From Medicago truncatula (Eukaryota > Streptophyta > Magnoliopsida > Fabales > Fabaceae), in contig NC_053047.1 of assembly GCF_003473485.1 (NCBI RefSeq), forward strand, positions 32,660,972-32,724,971: a stretch of DNA of 64,000 nt, written 5' to 3'. Under the pieces are notes generated by a model. The model was not told where the DNA came from. It searched no databases and was given only the letters and a program-made list of their open reading frames with translations. Positions 11,265 to 23,154 of this stretch are shown here, piece by piece. The position numbers and the translations under genes are program-made. Within the stretch, counting starts at the first letter, position 1, and every line of letters begins with the position of its first letter.

Positions 11265-14200
11265 ATGGATCAACATATTTTCCATCGTAGTTGGATGTAC
11301 GATAGAAAATATCCGGGGAAAAGGAAACTTAAGGCGGCTTTTGTGGATGGAGTTCGTGATTTTGTTGCTTACGCCATGGCGCAAGATGCCTTTCAATTGG
11401 AGGGAGGGATAAGATGTCCGTGTGTTAAATGTACGTGTAGGTTGATTCGGAGCCCAAAAGATGTTCTAAACCATTTAAAGGACCTTGGTTTTATGGAGAA
11501 TTATTATGTGTGGATTTATCACGATGAACAAGAGCCTACAAATAATACCGAGTCTGATGTTAATATGCACGCTTCAAGCAGCGAGGCGCGTATGGAGTGT
11601 GAAAACTTTGGCGTGATGGAAGATATGGTCGGTGATGCACTTGGGGTGAACCTGTCTTACAACGAGGGTGGTTAAGACGAAACAATCCCGAATGAGAAAG
11701 CGTTGAAGTTTTACAAGATGATGGAAGAAGTAAACAAGCCGTTGTTTGAAGGGTCGTCTGATTCTAAGTTATCAATGAGTGTGAGGCTTTTAGCTGCCGC
11801 GTCAGATTGGAGTGTAGCCGAAGAAGGCTCAGAGTGTTATACAGATATCATGAGGGACGCAACTCCTGTAAAGGACAATTTGCCCTTGAGTTTTTATGAG
11901 GCTCAAAAGTTGGTGGAGAAGTTGGGATTGGAAGTTAAAATTATTGATTGTTGCGTTAATGGGTGCATGTTGTTTTACGACAACGAATTTGGTAAAAATG
12001 ATGGGGCGTTGGTGGCGTGTAAATTTTGCAATGCACTGAGGTATGAAGTATGTGATGATGTCGGTTCTCAGAAGAAGAAACGAGTCTCAATCAAGTCAAT
12101 GTTTTATCTGCCAATAATACCAAGATTACAGAGATTGTTTGCATCAACTCACACGGCTGATAAAATGACATGGCATTATTACAATAAAACTAATTCAGGT
12201 GTGATGCGACATCCTTGTGACAGGGTGGCATGGAAGCACTTTGATCAAGTACATCGTGATTTTGCAGAAGATCCACGTAATGTGAGGCTTGGATTATGCT
12301 CTGATGGATTTATTCCATATATCCAAGCATCATCAACGCCTTATTCTTGTTGGCCAATTCTTCTTACCCCGTATAATCTTCCTCCTGAGATGTGCATGTC
12401 AAAGCCTTATTTGTTTTTGAGTTGTATTGTACCAGGACCTACGAGCCCATTAGATGGTATAGATGTGTATCTACAACCCTTAATTGATGATTTGAATAGA
12501 TTGTGGAACGGTGTATCGACATATGATATTGCAAGGAAGAAATTTTTTAGAATGAGGGCAGCTCTGATGTGGACTATTAACGACTTTCCTGCATATGGAA
12601 TGTTGTCTGGATGGTCGACTCATGGAAGATTGGCTTGTCCACATTGCTTGGAACAAACAAAGGCCATATGGTTGCATCACGGAAGAAAGCATTCGTGGTT
12701 TGACTGTCATCGTCCGTTTTTACCCGCGACACATGAATTTCGTAAGAAGAAGAATTTGTTTACTAAAGGAAAAACAGAAAAAGATGGCCCGCCTCCTAGG
12801 ACGACATCAGAGGAAGTATACCGTAGAGTCAATGAACTAGGACTTTTGAAATTCACAGATGTTGGCAAAAGAGTCAGACACCCATAATACGGTAACGAGC
12901 ACCATTGGACCAAAAGAAGTATCTTCTGGGATCTCCCTTACTGGAAAGATAATTTACTGAGACATAATCTTGATGTTATGCACATTGAAAAGAACTTTTG
13001 TGACAATATAATTCACACAGTGATGAATGTCTCTGGTAAAACAAAAGATAATGAGAAGGCTAGAATGGACTTGCCATTGCATTGTAAGAGACCAGAAATG
13101 GAGCTACAACTTCTTCAAAATGGAAAATATCTAAAACCCAAGGCTGTTTATAGTCTTACTGCTGATGAAGCAAAATCTGTTTGTCAATGGTTGAAAGAGT
13201 TGAGGATGCCAGACGGATATTGTTCTAACTTGTCGAGGTGTGCCGACGTCAACTCAGGAAGACTGCATAGAATGAAAAGTCATGATTCCCACGTTTTCTT
13301 GGAACGCTTACTTCCAATTGCGTTTAGCTCATTGCCAAACAATGTCTTAAACCCCTTGACTGAAATTAGCCTTTTTTTTAAAGACTTGTGCGCTTCAACC
13401 TTGAGGATGGATGAACTTGTTAAAATGGATCAAAATATGCCTATCACTCTTTGTAAACTAGAGCAAGTTTTTCCCCCGGGTTTCTTTGATTCTATGGAAC
13501 ATCTTCCTGTGCATCTCGCATACGAAGCTTGGCTCGGTGGACCTGTTCAATATAGGTGGATGTATCCTTTTGAAAGGTTCATGGGTTATGCAAAGCAAAT
13601 GGTGAGAAATAAAGCAAGGGTTGAGGGATCAATAGTTGCAGCTTATGTGCGTCGGGAAACAAACTATTTCATCTCTCATTACTTCAACCCGTTGATGTTG
13701 ACCCCAAGAAATACACGAAATGAATTTATTGTTGAAAGTGAAGGGTTTCAGTCTGCCTTATCAGTTTTTCGTCACCAAGGACGTCCTTGTCATCCAGGGA
13801 AATATTACTGGATGAACGACACAGAGTTGCAGTCAGCGACAATTCATGTGATGATTAATTGTAGCGAAGTTGGACCATACATTGAGATATTTCAAGGATT
13901 AAATATCGGCAACATATATACAAGTTTTCAAGGATGGTTTAAGCATCAATTGTTAAATTCTCATCCGACTACACAAATATATCATTTGAGGGGATTAGCC
14001 GAAGGTCCGGGAAGAAAAGTCAAACAATGGGACACTTACTTTGTCAATGGGTTTAAATTTCATACTCAATCACGGTCAGTGGGCAAAAAAACAATTAACA
14101 GTGGTGTTTACGTCAAAGGAATCAGTGATGGAGGTGAAGATGACTTCTATGGTGTGATCAAACACATATTTGAAGTAACTTACCTATATGTAGATCAACC

Positions 14201-14693
14201 TAACAAAGTTGTATTGTTTTATTGTGACTGGTTTGACCCTGCAAATGGGATGAAAATTGATCCAAAGCATAAAACTGTTGATGTACGAATGAACAGGATG
14301 TATAATGCATTTGACCCTTTCATTTTGGCAAGTAAAGTTAGTCAAGTGTATTATGTACCCTATCCTTCTCATCACCAGCGTAAACATGGATGGTGTGCTG
14401 CTATCAAGTGTAAACCAAGAGGTAAATTTGAGACAGAAGTTCCAGATAAAGAAATACCTTACCAAGATGATGAAATATCACAAGTTCCAGATGTGATTGA
14501 AGTTGATCCTGTTACAAATTTGGTTGACAGAGATGTTGACGGTCAACAACTTGATGCTGAAACGTTAGCTCAAATGTTACTTATTGACACTGATAGTGGG
14601 GAGGAGTCAAGTAACTCTAGAGACAATGAGGAAGATGCAAATAACCCTGACAACAACAATGTGGATGATTTTTATTGTGACGATGATGAATAA
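11265..14693 (+). pseudogene. CACTA transposase TNP2, left copy, two nonsense codons
   Basis: A single 1143-codon frame interrupted by TAA at 11673-11675 and TAA at 12885-12887, with no frameshift. The N-terminus (RSWMYDRKYPGKRK; GGIRCPCVKC) is a transposase-associated domain. Transposase_21/TNP2 follows, with LGLCSDGF near residue 345 and MHIEKNFCDN at 572-581. A DUF4218-like block (LPNNVLNPLTEISLFFKDLC through LGGPVQYRWMYPFERFMGY) and a DUF4216-like block (VLFYCDWFDP; YYVPYP) lie in the C-terminal half. The second stop falls before the HIEKN motif that holds a presumed catalytic Glu, so the product would be inactive. The first stop is private to this arm; the second is shared with the right arm. 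Start at 11265 chosen because the domain begins immediately after it. Confidence 0.9.
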
Positions 14694-14763
14694 CCCTTCA
14701 TAAAACACATGATGTTTTTAATGTAATTATTTTATCATAATAATGAAACATTTATGTTTAATA

Positions 14764-14910
14764 CTCCCTCCGGTCTTATTTACAAGAGAAAATTGACTTT
14801 TTAGATACATTGAATAATGTATGTATCTAGTCAAGAACCTAAACCAAATACATAAATTATTTAATGTATCTAAAAAGTAAATTGTCTCTTGTAAATAGGA
14901 CCGAAGGGAG
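14764..14910. mobile_element. Stowaway-like MITE, left CACTA arm
   Basis: 147-bp element with inverted ends CTCCCTCCGGTC...GACCGAAGGGAG and a TA duplication on both sides (14762-14763, 14911-14912). It lies just downstream of the TNP2 stop codon. An equivalent copy occupies the same place in the right arm, so it inserted before the palindrome formed. Confidence 0.85.
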
Positions 14911-16215
14911 TATTAATTATCTACCTAATGTATTTTTTATATCATTTATTATCTAACTCATATATTAAAAAATTATTTATAAGATATTGTAAAATAAATA
15001 AAATAAAATGTTGTGAAAATGAAAGAAAGGGTCTCGTAGCTTACTTTTCCATTCCAATTTCAATCTCCCTCCCACCTCTTTTCCCCAATTTCAATCTCCC
15101 TCCAACACCTCCAAAACCCTAAAATCTCAAACTCACTCACTCATCAATCTCAATTTTCGCTCCGTCGCTCAGTCGCCATTCACCAACTCAGTCGCTCAGT
15201 CGCCGTTCACCAACTCAGTCGCTCCTCACTCCTTCCTCCTTCCTTTTCCTCGTTATGGCTTCACACGCTCTCGCTCTCACACTCCCAACCTAGCCTACAC
15301 ACTCGATTCAGATTCTTGTCACTTCCAAACCTAGCTTCTCACAATCGGTCCAATAGTTCCAATCGGTGCTACAATTGCTCAGTTTCCAACTCACTCAGTC
15401 CACAATCCATCACCGTTGATTTTATTGCTCTAAAAGGTTAGTGAATCACCTTTGCTAAATTGATTTTATTGCTGCTAATTTGTGATTTAAAATATTAGGG
15501 TTTTCTGATTTGGTCTGGGTTCTTTTGATAAGTTAACACGTTTGGGTTCTTTTGGTTTGTATACACATAAAATTTGATTTGGGTTCCCTAATGTTCTTTT
15601 GGTTTTCATAACATGTTGTTTGAAAAATAAATCTTTGGATGTATGGTTTATGTAATTACAAGGTTGATCAAATGGTGTTTATGGTGTTGATATCTGTTGC
15701 ATTCATGCTATAAAGTATGGAGCTGAACAATGCATTCAACTTTTATAAGTTGTTTTCTAATTCATTTATTCAAATTCCATTGTGAATGTATTTTTTTTGC
15801 TTATAAGACCTGTGCTAATTTGACTCATATTGCATTTATCTATGCTATGATAATTGCAGCCTGTGTGGTCGTTTTTTATTCTTCTTCTAGAAGCCGTGTC
15901 CGCCGTGTTCTCAATCGCTCAAGAAACCACTGTCGCCGTCCTTCCTTCCTTCCTTCACTGTATACCGCTGCCGCCGTTCATCAGGTTAGTTACTTCTTAA
16001 AATTTTTAAAGTCTATTTGATATAGTGACCTTCGCATAACTAGCATTCATTTTAATATTGAGTGTCAGTACTGCATATGTTTTAGAATTAATTTTGTATG
16101 AGTATCATTTTAATTAAAAGTTTGGTTTATGTTAACTTGGTGATGATATCTCCAAGTTGAATTCCACTAAATTCTTGAGGTAGTGTTTTCGCTGCTCCCT
16201 TTTCCACCATGATAT

Positions 16216-16305
16216 AGCCGTGTCGGTGTCCTAAGTTTTTTTAGATTAGCCGTGTCCCGTGTCCGTGTCGTGTCCCGTGTCCGTGTCCGAGTTCGTGCTT
16301 CATAG
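16216..16305 (+). repeat. CGTGTC-rich tandem repeat, left CACTA arm
   Basis: Irregular tandem array of GTGTCC/CGTGTC units ending in GAGTTCGTGCTTCATAG. The reverse complement lies in the right arm (about 21516-21606). A related end (CTATGAAGCACGGACAC) is found upstream of the MATE gene near 45042. Confidence 0.7.
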
Positions 16306-16954
16306 GGTTTTCAGTGTAATTCTACAAAACCAATCCAAAAGTTCAGTTTTGTTCGTAAACAGACTTAAACTTCCTCTATTTAATTAAAATATCAAACGGT
16401 GTCCGAATTGAGTAAACGAACATTCCCTGGAAAACTTAGAATGTCAAGAATATAAATATAATTTTACTTTTGGTGTTTAAATATCCAATTTGTACAGTTT
16501 TACTAATGAACGTGTACAGGTACAGAAACATGTTAGCAGTTTTACCAATTTGCTGCAAAAGTCAGAATTTCAATCTATTCCTCTTTTTTCTTTTTTTCAC
16601 TTACTCAATTGATCATACTTCTACATTTCTTAATCTATGACATTATTACCATAACATAATAGTATAAAAGTAACTTTATGCTGATTCAAATCTGTTAGTG
16701 TGCATTTAGGTTTCGTCATTAGGTGTCGCCGTCGTGGTTAGGTAAGAGCTATGAATTGTGGGTTGAGAGTTAACATGTGTTTACCTTTTTGAATACCATG
16801 CGTACTACCCATCCATCTTTCTGAATTACTGATACAGTGTAGTTGAATTGAATGTATCATTGCATTTTTTCTTGATGTTAAACCTGTGCGTATTTTAGAG
16901 CATTAATCAACTCTTTTTATTTATGTTCCCGACTGTTTAGGCAAGCAGACAGGG

Positions 16955-18495
16955 ATGTCTGGACGAGACAAGGATAAGGGTAAGGCTCATGTTGTAGATC
17001 ATGGGAAGCCAAAGAAAAAGAAGAATGGAAGAATAGATGTTTCCTCAGACCCTACCAGACAGTGGGTTCGGCCGACGGGGATTACCTTCCGTAACATTGA
17101 TGAACGGACTGGTACTCCTATTCCTACTGGTACTCCTATTCCTACTGCTACTACTCCACCTCCTTACCCCACTCCATTCCCGACTATTCCTCCCGCACCA
17201 TTCCCGCCTATTCTTCCCGCATCATTTCCAGCAGCTACTACTAGCCAGCCCCCTTCCGCACCATTCTCACCTATTCTTCCCGCATCATTTCCAGCAGCTA
17301 CTACTAGCCAGCCCCCCATATATTCTAGTCCTGGTTTTGCCATGCCTGGATTTACTCCGCCATCGACACACTCGCCAAATTACAACACCACCCGATCTAA
17401 TGTCCGACAAGGCTTTAACACATCCGTTCCATCACAATCATCAACGGAACTGATGCAAGATCTTATGCAAACTGGAAATTTCCTAGCCTTACTTGCTGAT
17501 CAACGACCTCCACAACAACAGCAACAACAACAACAAAACAACCAAAATGAAGAGGTACCGTATGAAGAGGTACCGTCTGGGGCTGATCAAAGACGACGAC
17601 AACGACGTCAAATCATTGAAGACTGGGAGTATGTGGATAACCTTGTTGTGGTTACACCAACACCTGAAACGTAAGTAATAAAAATTTAATTTGTTACCTA
17701 TGTTTGACTTAATTCTTATCAGTTTTTTAAATAAATAATTTAATTAACAATTCAAATTTGTAGGTTAGAGCCATCCCACGGAGTATCAGAACATATTAGA
17801 ATGGCGATCCAGACGTTTTACCCTAAAGATAGGCGTTGGGCCGTATATTCAGATCTTACTACCAATGACAGGAACGACCTTTTTAAATACTTTTCGGTAA
17901 ACACATTTTATTGAATATTAAATAATTGTATTTACTTTATAATATGGTTTATTTTTTACATTACTAAATGTCTAATAATTTTTTTTATTGTAGGATTTTT
18001 GTAGATGGGAACCTCATCATCACACTCTTGTAGAGAGAAACTTTCATAGGGTAGCTGCAAGACGTTTATCAGATTTGTTATATGATGAACGACAGGAATT
18101 GAAAAAACGTAAGGGCAATTATCGTACACAATGGATCGGAGAGAAAAGCTGGGAGTTATTGCTGAAGTATTGGAATGAAGATCCACATTTTAAGAATCGG
18201 TCCAAAGCTAACAAGGTGAATAGGGCATCTATTGTAGGAGGGCAGTTGCACGCACAAGGTTCTGTCAGTACCGCTACCTATGCTAGAGATTTGGTAAAAA
18301 AAATATATTTAACTATTTATATTTCTATATATATGTATATATTCAATTTTCCAAATGTTCTAATTGGTTAATATTTGTGTGTACAATTAGCGAAATAGAT
18401 TGGGTAGAGTTCCTTATCCGGAAGAGATCCATGATGTAACTCGTTTCAGTCAGAATCTTGGTCGGTATGTTGATGCTCGAGCTAGCAATACCCAG
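16955..18495 (+). pseudogene. CACTA second gene (Transposase_24, Ptta/En/Spm), left, 3'-truncated
   Basis: Four exons with canonical splice sites can be joined in frame: 16955-17670, 17764-17896, 17994-18293 and 18391-18495. Exon 1 encodes a basic N-terminus (RDKDKGKAHVVDHGKPKKKK), a Pro-rich repeat segment and a poly-Gln stretch. Exons 2-4 encode a plant En/Spm Transposase_24-type domain (FYPKDRRWAVYSD; RVAARRLSDLLYDERQELKK; NRASIVGGQLHAQGSVS). The reading ends at the donor site after 18495; the following exons are lost at the palindrome junction. In intact elements this second gene likely encodes the DNA-binding partner of TNP2; that role is inferred from the family. Confidence 0.82.
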
Positions 18496-18890
18496 GTAAA
18501 TTCTTAATAATTTTATGTTCTCTGCTGTGTTCAAAGGATGTGGGTCGTGTGTCGGTCATATGGTTTATAGCTTGATCTTTAGTGAATTGAATTGTACTAG
18601 CTGGATCTTTAGTTTATACATCAAAAGGTCTTCTACAACTTCTGTTACATATATAGTATCATGCTAACAATGCCAAAGTACCTACCTGCTAAGAGCCTAA
18701 TAAGTATGTTAGTTATCAAAATATTATTGCATTTCATGCTGATATCAATGGTTTATGAAAAAAGGAAATGACTATTATTACGTGTACTAGCCGAAAGACG
18801 AACACAACATCAATGGCATGCTGTTTTGTTACTGACAGTGGTTAGGGAGTGAGTTTTTTAGGTGATCCATTTTTTGTATGTGGCTTTTCT

Positions 18891-18948
18891 GTTTTGGTGT
18901 TGATAGCTTGCTGCTGCTGTGTAACAAAACACTAAAGATGGATCACCT
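18891..18948. other. 58-bp spacer at the centre of the CACTA palindrome
   Basis: Unmatched sequence between the two arms. It begins GTTTTGGTGTTGATAG and ends ATGGATCACCT. The 12-mer ATGGATCACCTA at 18938-18949 is repeated at 18969-18980 inside the right arm, a hint of template switching at short homology. No gene is seen. Confidence 0.85.
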
Positions 18949-19343
18949 AGAAAAGCCACATACAAAAAATGGATCACCTAAAAAACTCACTCACTAACCA
19001 CTGTCAGTAACAAAACAGCATGCCATTGATGTTGTGTTCGTCTTTCGGCTAGTACACGTAATAATAGTCATTTCCTTTTTTCATAAACCATTGATATCAG
19101 CATGAAATGCAATAATATTTTGATAACTAACATACTTATTAGGCTCTTAGCAGGTAGGTACTTTGACATTGTTAGCATGATACTATATATGTAACAGAAG
19201 CTGTAGAAGACCTTTTGATGTATAAACTAAAGATCCAGCTAGTACAATTCAATTCACTAAAGATCAAGCTATAAACCATATGACCGACACACGACCCACA
19301 TCCTTTGAACACAGCAGAGAACATAAAATTATTAAGAATTTAC

Positions 19344-20866
19344 CTGGGTATTGCTAGCTCGAGCATCAACATACCGACCAAGATTCTGACTGAAACGAGT
19401 TACATCATGGATCTCTTCCGGATAAGGAACTCTACCCAATCTATTTCGCTAATTGTACACACAAATATTAACCAATTAGAACATTTGGAAAATTGAATAT
19501 ATACATATATATAGAAATATAAATAGTTAAATATATTTTTTTTACCAAATCTCTAGCATAGGTAGCGGTACTGACAGAACCTTGTGCGTGCAACTGCCCT
19601 CCTACAATAGATGCCCTATTCACCTTGTTAGCTTTGGACCGATTCTTAAAATGTGGATCTTCATTCCAATACTTCAGCAATAACTCCCAGCTTTTCTCTC
19701 CGATCCATTGTGTAAGATAATTGCCCTTACGTTTTTTCAATTCCTGTCGTTCATCATATAACAAATCTGATAAACGTCTTGCAGCTACCCTATGAAAGTT
19801 TCTCTCTACAAGAGTGTGATGATGAGGTTCCCATCTACAAAAATCCTACAATAAAAAAAATTATTAGACATTTAGTAATGTAAAAAATAAACCATATTAT
19901 AAAGTAAATACAATTATTTAATATTCAATAAAATGTGTTTACCGAAAAGTATTTAAAAAGGTCGTTCCTGTCATCGGTAGTAAGATCTGAATATACGGCC
20001 CAACGCCTATCTTTAGGGTAAAACGTCTGGATCGCCATTCTAATATGTTCTGATACTCCGTGGGATGGCTCTAACCTACAAATTTGAATTGTTAATTAAA
20101 TTATTTATTTAAAAAACTGATAAGAATTAAGTCAAACATAGGTAACAAATTAAATTTTTATTACTTACGTTTCAGGTGTTGGTGTAACCACAACAAGGTT
20201 ATCCACATACTCCCAGTCTTCAATGATTTGACGTCGTTGTCGTCGTCTTTGATCAGCCCCAGACGGTACCTCTTCATACGGTACCTCTTCATTTTGGTTG
20301 TTTTGTTGTTGTTGTTGCTGTTGTTGTGGAGGTCGTTGATCAGCAAGTAAGGCTAGGAAATTTCCAGTTTGCATAAGATCTTGCATCAGTTCCGTTGATG
20401 ATTGTGATGGAACGGATGTGTTAAAGCCTTGTCGGACATTAGATCGGGTGGTGTTGTAATTTGGCGAGTGTGTCGATGGCGGAGTAAATCCAGGCATGGC
20501 AAAACCAGGACTAGAATATATGGGGGGCTGGCTAGTAGTAGCTGCTGGAAATGATGCGGGAAGAATAGGTGAGAATGGTGCGGAAGGGGGCTGGCTAGTA
20601 GTAGCTGCTGGAAATGATGCGGGAAGAATAGGCGGGAATGGTGCGGGAGGAATAGTCGGGAATGGAGTGGGGTAAGGAGGTGGAGTAGTAGCAGTAGGAA
20701 TAGGAGTACCAGTCCGTTCATCAATGTTACGGAAGGTAATCCCCGTCGGCCGAACCCACTGTCTGGTAGGGTCTGAGGAAACATCTATTCTTCCATTCTT
20801 CTTTTTCTTTGGCTTCCCATGATCTACAACATGAGCCTTACCCTTATCCTTGTCTCGTCCAGACAT
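19344..20866 (-). pseudogene. CACTA second gene (Transposase_24), right, 3'-truncated
   Basis: Mirror of the left gene. Exons by symmetry: 20866-20169, 20075-19943, 19845-19546 and 19448-19344; the exon 2 outer edges and the inner edge of exon 4 were confirmed at the base level. Exon 1 lacks one 18-bp Pro-Thr repeat unit present in the left copy, giving 233 instead of 239 codons before the splice region. One visible substitution changes Arg to Leu (KGNYLTQW instead of KGNYRTQW). Truncated like its partner. Confidence 0.82.
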
Positions 20867-21515
20867 CCCTGTCTGCTTGCCTAAACAGTCGGGAACATAA
20901 ATAAAAAGAGTTGATTAATGCTCTAAAATATGCACAGGTTTAACATCAAGAAAAAATGCAATGATACATTCAATTCAACTACACTATATCAGTAATTCAG
21001 AAAGATGGATGGGTAGTACGCATGGTATTCAAAAAGGTAAACACATGTTAACTCTCAACCCACAATTCATAGCTCTTACCTAACCACGACGGCGACACCT
21101 AATGACGAAACCTAAATGCACACTAACAGATTTGAATCAGCATAAAGTTACTTTTATACTATTATGTTATGGTAATAATGTCATAGATTAAGAAATGTAG
21201 AAGTATGATCAATTGAGTAAGTGAAAAAAAGAAAAAAGAGGAATAGATTGAAATTCTGACTTTTGCAGCAAATTGGTAAAACTGCTAACATGTTTCTGTA
21301 CCTGTACACGTTCATTAGTAAAACTGTACAAATTGGATATTTAAACACCAAAAGTAAAATTATATTTATATTCTTGACATTCTAAGCTTTCCAGGGAATG
21401 TTCGTTTACTCAATTCGGACACCGTTTGATATTTTAATTAAATAGAGGAAGTTTAAGTCTGTTTACGAACAAAACTGAACTTTTGGATTGGTTTTGTAGA
21501 ATTACACTGAAAACC

Positions 21516-21606
21516 CTATGAAGCACGAACTCGGACACGGACACGGGACACGACACGGACACGGGACACGGCTAATCTAAAAAAACTTAGGACACCGACA
21601 CGGCTA
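21516..21606 (-). repeat. CGTGTC-rich tandem repeat, right CACTA arm
   Basis: Reverse complement of the left array (CTATGAAGCACGAACTCGG then GACACGGACACGG units). Confidence 0.7.
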
Positions 21607-22604
21607 TATCATGGTGGAAAAGGGAGCAGCGAAAACACTACCTCAAGAATTTAGTGGAATTCAACTTGGAGATATCATCACCAAGTTAACATAAACCAAA
21701 CTTTTAATTAAAATGATACTCATACAAAATTAATTCTAAAACATATGCAGTACTGACACTCAATATTAAAATGAATGCTAGTTATGCGAAGGTCACTATA
21801 TCAAACAGACTTTAAAAATTTTAAGAAGTAACTAACCTGATGAACGGCGGCAGCGGTATACAGTGAAGGAAGGAAGGAAGGACGGCAACAGTGGTTTCTT
21901 GAGCGATTGAGAACACGGCGGACACGGCTTCTAGAAGAAGAATAAAAAACGACCACACAGGCTGCAATTATCATAGCATAGATAAATGCAATATGAGTCA
22001 AATTAGCACATGTCTTATAAGCAAAAAAAATACATTCACAATGGAATTTGAATAAATGAATTAGAAAACAACTTATAAAAGTTGAATGCATTGTTCAGCT
22101 CCATACTTTATAGCATGAATGCAACAGATATCATCACCATAAACACCATTTGATCAACCTTGTAATTACATAAACCATACATCCAAAGATTTATTTTTCA
22201 AACAACATGTTATGAAAACCAAAAGAACATTAGGGAACCCAAATCAAATTTTATGTGTATACAAACCAAAAGAACCCAAACGTGTTAACTTATCAAAAGA
22301 ACCCAGACCAAATCAGAAAACCCTAATATTTTAAATCACAAATTAGCAGCAATAAAATCAATTTAGCAAAGGTGATTCACTAACCTTTTAGAGCAATAAA
22401 ATCAACGGTGATGGATTGTGGACTGAGTGAGTTGGAAACTGAGCAATTGTAGCACTGATTGGAACTATTGGACCGATTGTGAGAAGCTAGGTTTGGAAGT
22501 GACAAGAATCTAAATCGAGTGTGTAGGCTAGGTTGGGAGTGTGAGAACGAGAGCGTGTGAAGCCATAACGAGGAAAAGGAAGGAGGAAGGAGTGAGGAGC
22601 GACT

Positions 22605-22685
22605 GAGTTGGTGAACGGCGACTGAGCGACTGAGCGACTGAGTTGGTGAATGGCGACTGAGTTGGTGAATGGCGACTGAGCGACG
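22605..22685 (-). repeat. GAGTTGGTGAAYGGCGACT tandem repeat, expanded in right arm
   Basis: Tandem GGTGAACGGCGACTGAGCGACTGAG-type units just 5' (minus strand) of the second gene's leader. The right arm is 27 bp longer across this interval than the left arm (about 15165-15225), consistent with one extra unit. It supports real divergence of the arms. Confidence 0.7.
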
Positions 22686-22937
22686 GAGTGAAAATTGAGA
22701 TTGATGAGTGAGTGAGTTTGAGATTTTAGGGTTTTGGAGGTGTTGGAGGGAGATTGAAATTGGGGAAAAGAGGTGGGAGGGAGATTGAAATTGGAATGGA
22801 AAAGTAAGCTACGAGACCCTTTCTTTCATTTTCACAACATTTTATTTTATTTATTTTACAATATCTTATAAATAATTTTTTAATATATGAGTTAGATAAT
22901 AAATGATATAAAAAATACATTAGGTAGATAATTAATA

Positions 22938-23084
22938 CTCCCTTCGGTCCTATTTACAAGAGACAATTTACTTTTTAGATACATTAAATAATTTATGTAT
23001 TTGGTTTAGGTTCTTGACTAGATACATACATTATTCAATGTATCTAAAAAGTCAATTTTCTCTTGTAAATAAGACCGGAGGGAG
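22938..23084. mobile_element. Stowaway-like MITE, right CACTA arm
   Basis: Mirror of the left MITE, 147 bp with TA on both sides (22936-22937, 23085-23086). Confidence 0.85.
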
Positions 23085-23154
23085 TATTAAACATAAATGT
23101 TTCATTATTATGATAAAATAATTACATTAAAAACATCATGTGTTTTATGAAGGG

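Larger units (their letters stand above)
9538..18890 (+). mobile_element. CACTA (En/Spm) element, left palindrome arm
   Basis: Begins with the terminal motif CACTACAAGAAATATTGAAT. Dense subterminal repeats at about 9556-9900 (TTCCTACGAA, TTCCTAGGAAAG, TTACCGACGAA, GGCCCCACATGCAGAAA) are expected binding sites for the element's own DNA-binding protein. Next come a promoter, two related 5'-leader segments (about 10180-10270 and 10610-10700, each ending in TTATTTGAGGTT), the TNP2 gene, a Stowaway MITE and a truncated Transposase_24 gene. The 3' part of the element, including its own terminal inverted repeat, is absent. Instead the sequence turns into its own reverse complement after 18890. Confidence 0.93.

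Noticed and set aside
17037-17453. 138-codon Leu/His-rich frame inside the second CACTA gene
   Set aside because: Alternate frame of the Pro-rich exon, whose splice-consistent frame is clearly the coding one.
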